Assembly: GCF_030817535.1 (NCBI RefSeq)
Contig: NZ_JAUSZL010000002.1
Span: 2,914,001 to 2,978,000 of the forward strand
Direction of reading: 5' to 3'
Length of the DNA stretch: 64,000 bases
From: Streptomyces sp. V3I8
GTDB lineage: Bacteria > Actinomycetota > Actinomycetes > Streptomycetales > Streptomycetaceae
The first letter of the stretch is position 1, and each line of letters begins with the position of its first letter. Both the position numbers and the translations under genes were made by a program. Of this stretch, positions 22,262-30,061 are shown one piece after another. The notes under the pieces are model-generated. The model was not told where the DNA came from and searched no databases. It saw nothing but the letters and a program-made list of their open reading frames with translations.

Positions 22262-23653
22262 TCAGCCGACGTCGAGACGCAGCAGGTCCTCCTCCGTCTC
22301 GCGGCGGACGATGACCCTGGCCTCGCCGTCGCGGACCGCGACGACGGGCGGACGCAGGGCGTGGTTGTAGTTGCTGGCCATCGAGCGGCAGTACGCGCCG
22401 GTGGCGGGCACCGCGATGAGGTCGCCCGGCGCCAGGTCGGAGGGCAGGAAGGCGTCCTTCACGACGATGTCGCCGCTCTCGCAGTGCTTGCCGACGACAC
22501 GGACGAGCATGGGCTCCGCGTCACTCGTCCGCGAGACCAGGGCGACGCTGTACTCGGCGTCGTACAGCGCGGTACGGATGTTGTCGGACATGCCGCCGTC
22601 GACGGAGACGTACGTGCGCAGTCCTTCGAGCGGCTTGATGGTGCCGACCTCGTAGAGGGTGAAGGCGGTCGGCCCGACGATGGCGCGCCCGGGCTCGACG
22701 GAGATCCGGGGCGTCCGCAGCTTCGCGGCCTCGCACTCCCGCGTGACGATCTCACCGAGCGCCTTGGCGATCTCGTGGGGCTCGCGGGGGTCGTCATCGC
22801 TGGTGTAGGCGATGCCGAGGCCGCCGCCGAGGTCGATCTCGGGCAGCTCGACCCCGTGCTCGTCACGGATCTGCGCGAGCAGGGACACGACACGCCGCGC
22901 GGCCACCTCGAAACCCGCCATGTCGAAGATCTGCGACCCGATGTGGGAGTGGATACCGATGACCTCGAGCCCGTCGAGGGTGAGCGCGCGCCGTACGGCC
23001 TCGGCGGCCTGTCCGTCGGCGAGCGCGATCCCGAACTTCTGGTCCTCGTGCGCGGTGGCGATGAACTCGTGGGTGTGGGCCTCGACCCCCACGGTCACGC
23101 GGATCTGCACGCGCTGCCGCCTGCCGAGGCTCTGCGCGATGTGCGCGACCCGCACGATCTCCTGGAAGGAGTCGAGGACGATGCGCCCGACACCGGCCTC
23201 GACGGCCTTGGTGATCTCTTCGACGGACTTGTTGTTGCCGTGGAAGGCGATGCGGTCGGCGGGCATCCCGGCGGAGAGGGCGGTGGCCAGCTCGCCGCCG
23301 GAGCAGACGTCGAGGTTGAGGCCCTCCTCGTGCAACCAGCGCACGACGGCGCGGGAGAGGAAGGCCTTGCCGGCGTAGAAGACGTCGGCGTCGTGCCCGA
23401 AGGCGGTGCGCCAGGCGCGCGCCCGCGCGCGGAAGTCGGTCTCGTCGACGAAGTACGCGGGCGTGCCGAACTGCTCGGCGAGCGTCGCCACGTCGATCCC
23501 GCCGACGCTGACCGAACCGTCCTCGGTACGCGTCACGGTCTGCGCCCAGACCTTCGGGTCGAGGGCGTTGAGGTCGTCCGCCGGGGCCGAGTAGTGGCCC
23601 TCGGGGAGGACGTCGGCGTGGCGGGGCCCGGCGGGGTGTGCGGAACGGCTCAT
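22262..23653 (-). CDS. lysA: diaminopimelate decarboxylase
   Basis: PLP enzyme of fold type III that decarboxylates meso-diaminopimelate to lysine. It is 463 residues from the ATG at 23653 (MSRSAHPAGPRHADV). The PLP lysine is Lys96 in DVFYAGKAFLS, with HIGSQI, EIDLGGGLGIAY, SVEPGRAIVG and CESGDIVVKDAF as further family motifs. It lies 16 bp downstream of the ArgS-related gene, a conserved pairing in actinobacteria (argS-lysA-hom-thrC-thrB); the ribosome site is weak, fitting translational dependence on the gene before it. Confidence 0.97.
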   Translation of the reverse strand: MSRSAHPAGPRHADVLPEGHYSAPADDLNALDPKVWAQTVTRTEDGSVSVGGIDVATLAEQFGTPAYFVDETDFRARARAWRTAFGHDADVFYAGKAFLSRAVVRWLHEEGLNLDVCSGGELATALSAGMPADRIAFHGNNKSVEEITKAVEAGVGRIVLDSFQEIVRVAHIAQSLGRRQRVQIRVTVGVEAHTHEFIATAHEDQKFGIALADGQAAEAVRRALTLDGLEVIGIHSHIGSQIFDMAGFEVAARRVVSLLAQIRDEHGVELPEIDLGGGLGIAYTSDDDPREPHEIAKALGEIVTRECEAAKLRTPRISVEPGRAIVGPTAFTLYEVGTIKPLEGLRTYVSVDGGMSDNIRTALYDAEYSVALVSRTSDAEPMLVRVVGKHCESGDIVVKDAFLPSDLAPGDLIAVPATGAYCRSMASNYNHALRPPVVAVRDGEARVIVRRETEEDLLRLDVG

Positions 23654-23669
23654 GTCTGTATGGGCTTTC

Positions 23670-24818
23670 TCAGAGATGTTCTGGTGCGTCGATGCCGAGC
23701 AGGGACAGGCCGCCGGCCAGCACCGTCCCGGCGGCTTCGGCGAGCGCGAGCCGGGAGCGGTGGGCGGCCGAGGGTTTCTCCTCCCCCAGCGGGAGCACGG
23801 TGTGCTGGAAGGCGAGCAGGGCGTCGGCGACGGTGACGAGGTGCCGCGCGAGCCGGTCGGGTGCGCGGTGGCGCGCGGCGGCGGCGAGGGCGTGGGGGTA
23901 GGTGCCGAGGGCGTCGAGGAGAGCGTTCTGCTGCGTCTCCCCGTCTCCGTCCCCGTCCCTGTCTCCGTCTCCGTCTCCGTCTCCGGGGACACCGGTGAAT
24001 CCGAGCTGGGCGGCGTTACGGCCGAGGGCCCGGGTGCGGGCGTACGCGTAACGGACCCGGAAGAGGGGGTTGCCCTCCCGCTGGACGAGGTGCTCGTCGG
24101 TGATACGGGGCCGGTCGTGGGGCGCGGGGTACAGCAGGGCCCAGCGGGCGGCGTCACGGCCGAGGGGGGTGGGGTCCTGGCCGGCGGGGAGGGGGCGGAG
24201 GGTGATGTCGAGGGAGGCGGCCCGGGTGGGGGCGGACCGAGCTTCGGCCTCGACCTCGGTCTCGGCCTCGACCTCGGTTTCAGCTTCGCAGGAGGTGCGG
24301 GAGGTGCAGGAGGTGTGGGAGATGCAGGAGGTACGGATGAGGGCGCCCTGGGACCGCAGGATCCGGGCGAGAACCTGCCCGGTGACGGCGGCACGCACCT
24401 CGCAGGGATGGCGCAGCTGGACGAGCTCGCCGGTGAGCCCAGCGGTGGGCCCGGCGGTGAGCCCAGCGGTGGGGCCCATCCCATAGCCGTACCGCGAGCC
24501 GCTGCGCAGGATCTCGCCGACGAGAGCCTGCCCCCGCCCCGCGACGGTGATGTTCAGGAACCCGGGCCCGGTGATGTCGACCCGGCTGACTCCCGCCACT
24601 TCGCTGAGGTGCGGCCGCAGGATCGCGGCGACCTCGCGTGGTGGCCGACCGGCGGGCCGGGCCAGCCGCAGGGCGACATTGGTGGCGTAGTCCCCGCGTC
24701 CGCCGGGCCCGGGCGGCACGACCTGCGCGCGCTCCGGCACACCGACATCCAGCTCACCGGCGTCCACCGCACGGCGCACGGCGCGCAGAACGGTGCTGGA
24801 GAGCTCGACGGGGGTCAC
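23670..24818 (-). CDS. ArgS-related anticodon-binding (DALR domain) protein lacking a catalytic core
   Basis: 382 residues. The N-terminal part resembles the Arg-tRNA synthetase additional domain (GDYATNVALRLARPAGRPPREVA and VDITGPGFLNI) and the C-terminal part the DALR anticodon-binding domain (RVRYAYARTRAL to the end). The HIGH/KMSKS aminoacylation domain between them is missing and replaced by low-complexity sequence. It occupies the place of argS before lysA, so it is probably a decayed or repurposed paralogue; similar Streptomyces proteins are annotated NrtL. Three simple repeats interrupt it: TAGPTAGL, EVEAETEVEAE and a GDGDGDGD run. Confidence 0.8.
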   Translation of the reverse strand: MTPVELSSTVLRAVRRAVDAGELDVGVPERAQVVPPGPGGRGDYATNVALRLARPAGRPPREVAAILRPHLSEVAGVSRVDITGPGFLNITVAGRGQALVGEILRSGSRYGYGMGPTAGLTAGPTAGLTGELVQLRHPCEVRAAVTGQVLARILRSQGALIRTSCISHTSCTSRTSCEAETEVEAETEVEAEARSAPTRAASLDITLRPLPAGQDPTPLGRDAARWALLYPAPHDRPRITDEHLVQREGNPLFRVRYAYARTRALGRNAAQLGFTGVPGDGDGDGDRDGDGDGETQQNALLDALGTYPHALAAAARHRAPDRLARHLVTVADALLAFQHTVLPLGEEKPSAAHRSRLALAEAAGTVLAGGLSLLGIDAPEHL

Positions 24819-24913
24819 GGGTCAAGCGTAGGGGAGGAGGGGGGTGGGCAGACGAATGGGTTTAGGCAAGGGTCCGGCATATGGACGGCCCCCGTGCCTT
24901 CACCGAGTCCGGT

Positions 24914-25408
24914 TCAGCCGCCGGCGTGGCCCGCGCGCTCGGCCCCGCCCGGTCCGCCGGGCCCGTAGAAACGTTCGACGCTGTCGAACGACGGGCCGGT
25001 CCCACTGCCGGCACCGGTGTCGGCGATCTCCCGCCGCTCCAGCAGCTGGCGTACCAGCCGTACCAGTTCGGCGGGCTCGAAGGGCTTGGCGAGGAAGACG
25101 TCGACGCCGACGTCCAGACCGCTCTCGACCTCGTACTGGGTACAGGCGCTGATGACGGCGATGGGGAGGTCACGGGTCCGCGGATCGGCCCGGAGCCGGG
25201 CGGCGGTACGCAGCCCGTCGAGCCGGGGCATGACCACATCGAGGGTGACCACATCGGGCCGGACCTGGTGGATGACGTCCAGGCACTCGACACCATCGGC
25301 CGCGGTCACGACCTCGAAACCCTCCAGTTCGAGGTTGACCCTGATCAGTTGCCGGATGACCTTGTTGTCGTCCACAACAAGCACCCGACCCGACGCGCCT
25401 GGCACCAC
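24914..25408 (-). CDS. stand-alone response regulator (receiver domain only)
   Basis: 164 residues: a CheY-like receiver with acidic pocket Asp13/Asp14, phospho-acceptor Asp57 (VVTLDVVMPRLDG), Ser88 in the Thr/Ser position and Lys108 (LAKPFEP), followed by a Gly/Pro-rich tail of about 30 residues without an output domain. It has no kinase beside it. Two adjacent GTGs (25408, 25405) are possible starts with no clear ribosome site, so a leaderless message is possible. Confidence 0.88.
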   Translation of the reverse strand: MVPGASGRVLVVDDNKVIRQLIRVNLELEGFEVVTAADGVECLDVIHQVRPDVVTLDVVMPRLDGLRTAARLRADPRTRDLPIAVISACTQYEVESGLDVGVDVFLAKPFEPAELVRLVRQLLERREIADTGAGSGTGPSFDSVERFYGPGGPGGAERAGHAGG

Positions 25409-25571
25409 TCGAGAGTAGGTCGACCCGGGGTACCGCGTCCGGCTTTTCCCTACTTCTGCCTCATGTGGGGGATGGCGGAGGGCGTCCGCTCAGGACGCGG
25501 TCGACGGAGGCGGGGCGGGCGGCGGCGGGGCTGCCGCATCGCCGAACAGCTCGGCTCCGCTTCGACGGCGA

Positions 25572-25611
25572 GCGGTGCCCTGGCGGAAGCCGACCTCCGC
25601 CAGGGCACCGC
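25572..25611. repeat. perfect 16-bp inverted repeat with 8-nt loop
   Basis: GCGGTGCCCTGGCGGA pairs exactly with TCCGCCAGGGCACCGC across an 8-nt loop. It lies in the 366-bp gene-free stretch (25409-25774) between the response regulator start and the tRNA gene. Outer flanks (CGGCGA / CCGACAG) pair only loosely. No U-run and no gene reading into it is visible. The rest of the gap holds GC-rich sequence and the tRNA promoter (TAGGGT at 25735-25740 as a possible -10). Confidence 0.75.
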
Positions 25612-25774
25612 CGACAGAGGCGGGTTCCGGCACACGGAGCCCTTGCTTCCGCCACCGCCCCTCAAGATCCAACCCGCTTCCGACACTCCCTCCCCCACCC
25701 CCAAAACCTGTTCATGACGACCCCGGAAGAGCTGGTAGGGTTCTACCCGTCGCCGCAAGAACAGCGCCCGACAC

Positions 25775-25846
25775 GCCCCCGTAGCTCAGGGGATAGAGCA
25801 ACGGCCTCCGGAGCCGTGTGCGCAGGTTCGAATCCTGCCGGGGGCA
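25775..25846 (+). tRNA. tRNA-Arg (anticodon CCG)
   Basis: Cloverleaf fits by eye: acceptor GCCCCCG (25775-25781) with CGGGGGC (25839-25845), D-arm with AGCTCAGGGGATAGAGC, anticodon stem ACGGC/GCCGT around loop CTCCGGA giving anticodon CCG, and T-arm GCAGGTTCGAATCCTGC. The terminal CCA is not encoded (ACC then TT). It reads CGG, a common Arg codon at this base composition. Confidence 0.95.
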
Positions 25847-25864
25847 CCTTGTATTAGGTGCCTA

Positions 25865-25914
25865 AAGACCCCGCCGTCAGCGGTTTCGCTGAGGACGGGG
25901 TCTTCGCGTGTCTT
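25865..25914 (+). terminator. terminator after tRNA-Arg
   Basis: AAGACCCCG and CGGGGTCTT arms with an inner CAGCG/CGCTG stem and TTT loop make a long hairpin 18 bp after the tRNA. It fits intrinsic termination of the tRNA transcript. Confidence 0.85.
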
Positions 25915-26213
25915 CAGTCGTGTGCCACTCGGAGCGGCCGTATGCCGAGGGCCGTGCACCATGCGTGGGCCGGCCGTCGGCCAGGAAGCAGCAGGTCGGC
26001 CCCGGAAAACGACGAGGCTCCGGACCGGGAGCCGCGTTCACCCGGTTTCCTGAGCACCGGTCGGCAATTCGGCATGGGGCACATGCTCAGCACGTTGTCC
26101 GGCGCCATGGGTGGGCAGCATGACGACGGCCGGTCGCCTGGCGCCACCGAGCAGCCCCACATCGCGTCCAGGGGACCTCAGCCGCACCCAGCGAGTGGCG
26201 CCGAGGCGCCGGC

Positions 26214-26351
26214 TCAGAAGTGCGGCAGGTCCGGTTGCGAAGGTGCGCGATTGGCACCCTTGAGCAGGTTGACGATCCGCTCATGGGTGTCTGCGACGAA
26301 CAGGTTCTCCACCTCAGCCATGGCCTCCTCCGTGAACCAGACCAGGAACAT
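26214..26351 (-). CDS. small hypothetical protein or gene remnant (45 aa)
   Basis: A frame starting MFLVWFTEEAMAEVENLF and ending PDLPHF has G/C-rich third positions like real genes, with AGGCGA before the ATG. The frame stays open upstream to 26492 without convincing sequence. It is not recognised. It lies in the gene-poor 25915-26642 stretch beside the tRNA, so a truncated relic is as likely as an intact small gene. Confidence 0.35.
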   Translation of the reverse strand: MFLVWFTEEAMAEVENLFVADTHERIVNLLKGANRAPSQPDLPHF

Positions 26352-26481
26352 CGACCGTTCGCCTGGAACGGACCGCCCAGGCCCTACGCGGCCGAGGGCG
26401 GAGTCTCGCCGGCTCGGCAGCGCCCGGCCTTCCGTCGAGTCCACCGCCGCCTCGTGGCTCATCCGGTCTGACGGTGCGCGC

Positions 26482-26642
26482 CTACTGGGCACGAGCCAGG
26501 TACGCCCCGCCCGTTGAGAGGACCACCGCTGTCGCGCTCTGGATGTCCAGGAGCTTGAGCTTCCACGGCCAGTTACGGGTGAGTCGTTGCGGGAGGTCTT
26601 CCCGAACCACGGTGCAGCAGAAGGGCTTTCTGTCGGTGGTGG
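26482..26642 (-). pseudogene. 3' remnant of an unrecognised gene
   Basis: Immediately after the stop of the next gene, another frame reads about 53 coding-like codons (through FCCTVVREDLPQRLTR, WPWKLKLLDIQ and LSTGGAYLARAQ) to a TAG at 26484. No start codon exists in this frame, which runs back into the oxidoreductase gene. It looks like the tail of a gene whose front was replaced. The identity is unknown. Confidence 0.35.
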
Positions 26643-27038
26643 TCAGCGGCGCGGAGTGTGCAGGTTGTCGACTCGGATCGTCAGCAGGACGCGCTCCTGC
26701 GGCCGGCCCCCGAACTGCGGGTAGGGGCGCCCCAGGTACTTGTGCGCCAGCTTGTCGATGTGTTCCCCGGCTCCCTGCGTCGTGGATGACGTGACGGCGC
26801 CACGGGCCGCCCAGTAGCGGGCAGGCTCGGCCGGGTCCGCCACGCCGACGGCGACGCGTGGGTCGCGGGCGATGTTCCTCATCTTCTGGTGAGTGGTCAC
26901 CGTGTTGATGAGGATGTTCTCACCGTCGGTGTCGACCCACGTCTGGGTGATCTGCGGGGATCCGTCCGGCATGAGGGTGGTCACGAAACAGAGGGCCGGT
27001 GTGTGCAGGACGTCGACCAGGTCATTCGGCAGGATCAT
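26643..27038 (-). CDS. PPOX-class F420-dependent oxidoreductase-like protein
   Basis: 131-residue split-barrel flavin/F420-binding protein of the pyridoxamine 5'-phosphate oxidase superfamily. Family motifs: FVTTLMPDGSPQITQTWVD, NTVTTHQKMRNIARDPRVAVGVADP and HKYLGRPYPQ. These enzymes reduce unsaturated substrates with F420H2 or flavin; the substrate here is unknown. The start at 27038 lies inside the end of the TetR gene (17-base overlap), so the two are co-transcribed. It may be a target or partner of that regulator. Confidence 0.85.
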   Translation of the reverse strand: MILPNDLVDVLHTPALCFVTTLMPDGSPQITQTWVDTDGENILINTVTTHQKMRNIARDPRVAVGVADPAEPARYWAARGAVTSSTTQGAGEHIDKLAHKYLGRPYPQFGGRPQERVLLTIRVDNLHTPRR

Positions 27039-27687
27039 TGGTGGTGGCTTTCTTGTCTCGCGATGTCGGGGGGACACCGAAGAGGCGGTCGATGAGTTCC
27101 TCGTCCGGCCGGCTGACGGGCAGTTCGGCGTGCTGGAGTCCGGCGAGTGCCACGGTCAGGGCACGGCGCCACAGATCCGGGTCGATCCCCCGGGCGGCGT
27201 CCATCACCGCACCGACCATGAGATGGACCGTGACCAGATCGGTCGGCGTGACCCCGGCCGGCAGCCGCCCGGCGCGGATCGCCCGCTCGAGCAGGTCCGC
27301 CGCGAGCGGCGTGATCTGAGCGCGTCCCCTGATCACGAGCTCGGAGGACTGGTGGCCGCCGCGCAGCAGCTGGCCGAGGCCACGGTTGCCCGCCTCCAGC
27401 TCGAACTGCCGCTCCATGAACCAGGTGAGGCCGGCCCAGGGATCGTCGAACCGACACGCCTCCCGAGCGAGCTCGACCACGGCGTCGATGTGTTCGGCGA
27501 ACAAGAGGTCCACGAGCTCCTGCCGGTCGGGAAACCGGCGGTAGACGGTACCCATGCCGGTCCCGGCCGCGGTGGCGATCTCCTGGTACGTCACTTCCAG
27601 TCCGTCACGGGCCATCAGGGCGTGCGCCGTCTCCAGCAGGAGCTGACGGTTGCGCTCCGCATCACGGCGCAGAGGGGCTTGTGCCAT
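27022..27687 (-). CDS. TetR-family transcriptional regulator
   Basis: 221 residues from the ATG at 27687 (MAQAPLRRDAERNRQ). The N-terminal helix-turn-helix reads YQEIATAAGTGMGTVYRRFPDRQEL, a clear TetR signature, followed by a helical ligand domain. There is no ribosome site: TTGAGA-17-TACGGT ends 6 nt before the ATG, so the mRNA is probably leaderless. Divergent from the epoxide hydrolase across a dyad-rich operator region, so it likely controls both directions. The divergent enzymes suggest a response to a xenobiotic or small hydrophobic ligand (inference). Confidence 0.9.
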   Translation of the reverse strand: MAQAPLRRDAERNRQLLLETAHALMARDGLEVTYQEIATAAGTGMGTVYRRFPDRQELVDLLFAEHIDAVVELAREACRFDDPWAGLTWFMERQFELEAGNRGLGQLLRGGHQSSELVIRGRAQITPLAADLLERAIRAGRLPAGVTPTDLVTVHLMVGAVMDAARGIDPDLWRRALTVALAGLQHAELPVSRPDEELIDRLFGVPPTSRDKKATTNDPAE

Positions 27688-27693
27688 GCACAC

Positions 27694-27754
27694 ACCGTAA
27701 CAAGTGGAAACCGTATTCTCAAGTTGAATTCATATTCCACTTCTGCGTTACGGT
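27694..27754. promoter_or_regulatory. divergent promoter/operator region of TetR and epoxide hydrolase
   Basis: ACCGTAAC (27694) mirrors GTTACGGT (27747-27754), and AAGTGGAA (27702) mirrors TTCCACTT (27735-27742). Inside are two 17-bp imperfect direct repeats beginning AAGTGGAAACC and AAGTTGAATTC (13 of 17 match). Minus promoter: TTGAGA-17-TACGGT. Plus promoter candidate: TTGAAT about 19 bp from TACGGT. The nested dyads cover both, as expected for an autorepressing TetR. Confidence 0.7.
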
Positions 27755-27788
27755 GATATCCCACCCCCCCCGCCCATGGAGATGCCCC

Positions 27789-28937
27789 ATGTCGCCTCAC
27801 CCCATGACCGTCGAGCCGTTCCGCGTGGCGGTCGCCGACCAGGAGCTCGAGCATCTCGCCCGCCGACTCGCCGACACGCGCTGGCCGGACCGGGAGACCG
27901 ACTCGGGCCAGGGTCCCCGGCTGGAGCAGATCCGCGCCCTGTGCGAACACTGGGCCACCGACTACGACTGGCGGCGCTGCGAGAGGCAGATCAACGACCT
28001 CGGGTCGTTCAGGACCGTCCTCGACGGTGTCGGCGTGCACTTCCTGCACGTACGTTCGCCCGAGCCGACGGCGCTCCCGCTCCTGCTCTGCCATGGATGG
28101 CCCGGCTCGATCCTCGAATTCCGGCACCTGATCGGGGCGTTGACCGATCCCGTCGCACACGGCGGCCGGGCCGAGGACGCCTTCCATGTCGTCGTCCCCT
28201 CGATGCCCGGCTTCGGGTTCTCCGAGAAGCCCACGGCGACCGGCTGGGGCGTCCCCCGGATCGCCGACGCCTGGATCGAACTCATGGCCCGCCTCGGCTA
28301 CGGCGAGTGGGTCGCGCAGGGAGGCGACTGGGGATCGGCCGTTGTGGAAGCCGTCAGCCGCAAGGCCCCCGGGAGGCTCCTCGGCATGCACGTCAACCTG
28401 CCGATGGTGTTCCCCACCGCCCAGGAGATCAGCGAGGCGACACCGGACGAGAAGCGCATGCTGGCCAAGGCGCAGAACTACCAGACGCTGCTGAGCGGCT
28501 ATTTCCAGGAACAGTCCACCCGGCCGCAGACCATCGGCTACTCGCTGGCCGACTCTCCTTCCGGACTGGCCGCGTGGATCTACACGCTCTTCCAGGACGT
28601 CACGGACAGCGGCGGTCGTCCCGAATCGGTCATCGACCGCGACGAGATCCTGGACGACATCATGATGTATTGGCTGCCCAACGCCGGAGCCTCCTCGGCG
28701 CGTCTGTACTGGGAAGCGCGGCGAGAGCTGTCCGCCCCGTCCGGACCGAACCCCGTACCGGCCGGCTTCAGCGTCTTCCCCGGCGAGGCCGTCCAGGCTT
28801 CCCGGCGATGGATCGAACGGCGGTACACCAGCGTCCTGCACTACCGCCGGCTCGACCGCGGCGGGCACTTCGCGGCTCTCGAACAGCCCTCCGTCCTGAC
28901 CGAGGAGATCCGTACGACGTTCCGTTCACTGCGCTGA
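27789..28937 (+). CDS. epoxide hydrolase (EHN family, alpha/beta fold)
   Basis: 382-residue soluble alpha/beta hydrolase with the microsomal-type epoxide hydrolase N-terminal domain (PFRVAVADQELEHLARRLADTRWPD). The oxyanion motif HGWPGS is at residues 102-107, nucleophile Asp180 in QGGDWGS, likely acid Glu333 in VFPGEAV and base His360 in RGGHFAALEQP, so the triad is complete. It opens epoxides to diols. Start ATG 27789 has GGAG 8 nt upstream. No signal peptide, so cytoplasmic. Regulated by the divergent TetR by inference. Confidence 0.92.
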   Translation: MSPHPMTVEPFRVAVADQELEHLARRLADTRWPDRETDSGQGPRLEQIRALCEHWATDYDWRRCERQINDLGSFRTVLDGVGVHFLHVRSPEPTALPLLLCHGWPGSILEFRHLIGALTDPVAHGGRAEDAFHVVVPSMPGFGFSEKPTATGWGVPRIADAWIELMARLGYGEWVAQGGDWGSAVVEAVSRKAPGRLLGMHVNLPMVFPTAQEISEATPDEKRMLAKAQNYQTLLSGYFQEQSTRPQTIGYSLADSPSGLAAWIYTLFQDVTDSGGRPESVIDRDEILDDIMMYWLPNAGASSARLYWEARRELSAPSGPNPVPAGFSVFPGEAVQASRRWIERRYTSVLHYRRLDRGGHFAALEQPSVLTEEIRTTFRSLR

Positions 28938-28997
28938 GACGAGCCGCCCGAACCGGTTCCCGGCCGGATCGAACGCTGCGGCGGCGAAAGGGCAAGG
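28926..28997 (-). pseudogene. possible C-terminal remnant of a VOC/glyoxalase-family gene
   Basis: Converging on the epoxide hydrolase stop, the minus strand reads CPFAAAAFDPAGNRFGRLVSAQ-stop across 28926-28997; the DPAGNRFGRLV part resembles the metal-site end of VOC-superfamily proteins. Upstream sequence in the frame is not VOC-like. The 351-bp gap (28938-29288) otherwise holds short GGACC and AGTCCGG repeats and the promoter zone of the next gene. Confidence 0.3.
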
Positions 28998-29288
28998 TGC
29001 GCCCGTCCGCCGTGGCACGGTGCGGCAGCGGAGTCCGGAGTCCGGAGACGGTTTCCACCGACCGATCACCTCCGGCCACGGACCCGGACCCGACCGGACC
29101 GGACCGGATGTGTACGCGGTCACGCTTCCAGCGTGCTGGTGGTGCGCCGGTCCGGGCGCAGTCGGCCCTGGACCGCGGTGGGCACGGACCGCGGTCACCG
29201 CAGAATGCAAAATTTAGCCTGCGCAATGATTGCCCTGTGCTTCTCGTACGTATCCCCCAAGACCGAGTCGTTCGTCTCAGGAGGCAGC

Positions 29289-30041
29289 ATGCGGGTTGCG
29301 CAACGCACCGCAGGGACCGTATTCGTGATCGGTGGGCTGGTCGTGACGCTTGCCGCGCTTGCCTATCCGGCGCTCCTCGGGGTGGAGAAGACCACCACCG
29401 GCCAGGACCGGATCATCGCCAACACCCGGTACGGGCCGCTGACCGAGGCCGACCGGGACTTCGTCGTCAAGGTGCGGGCAGCCGGGCTCTGGGAGCATCC
29501 GCTCGGGCTGATGGCCATGGAGCGCGGTACCACCCCCGCCATGAAGGAGGCCGGGAAGCATCTCGTCGCCGGGCACTCCGGGCTCGACGAGATGTGCCGG
29601 AAGATCGCCCCCGAGCTGGGGATCACCCTGCCCAACCAGGCCAGTCCGCAGCAACAGCAGTTCGTCGCGACCGTGGACGGCAGCAGCGGCAAGCAGTTCG
29701 ACACGACCGCGGTCAACATCATGCGCGTGACGCACGGGCAGATCTTCCCCGTCATCGCCAAGATCCGCGCCAACACCAAGAACACCATGATCCAGCAGCT
29801 GGCCGACCTCGCCAACGACACCGTCCTCGACCACATCACCGTGCTGGAGAAGACCGACCTCGTCAACTACGACCAGGTCAACTTCCAGCAGACCTCCCCG
29901 CCCAAGCTCCCCAAGGCCGAGCTGACCCCGCCCGCGCCCCAGCCCGGCTCACCCGTCCTCGTACTCGACGAGCCCGAGGGGCTCGACGTCAATACGACCT
30001 CCCCCTCCCCCGCTCCCACCCCCAGTCCCGCCGTCGGGTGA
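29289..30041 (+). CDS. DUF4142 domain-containing exported protein
   Basis: 250 residues from the ATG at 29289 (AGGAGG 4 nt upstream). A membrane or signal segment at about residues 8-30 (TVFVIGGLVVTLAALAYPALL) precedes a ferritin-like helical DUF4142 domain (LTEADRDFVVKVRAAGLWEHPLG, then HLVAGHSGLDEMCRKIA and RVTHGQIFPVIAKIRANT) and a Pro/Ser/Thr-rich C-terminal tail. DUF4142 function is not established; the domain is usually envelope-located. Monocistronic by spacing. Confidence 0.85.
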   Translation: MRVAQRTAGTVFVIGGLVVTLAALAYPALLGVEKTTTGQDRIIANTRYGPLTEADRDFVVKVRAAGLWEHPLGLMAMERGTTPAMKEAGKHLVAGHSGLDEMCRKIAPELGITLPNQASPQQQQFVATVDGSSGKQFDTTAVNIMRVTHGQIFPVIAKIRANTKNTMIQQLADLANDTVLDHITVLEKTDLVNYDQVNFQQTSPPKLPKAELTPPAPQPGSPVLVLDEPEGLDVNTTSPSPAPTPSPAVG

Positions 30042-30061
30042 GCCGCCGGAGGGCCGGCGGC

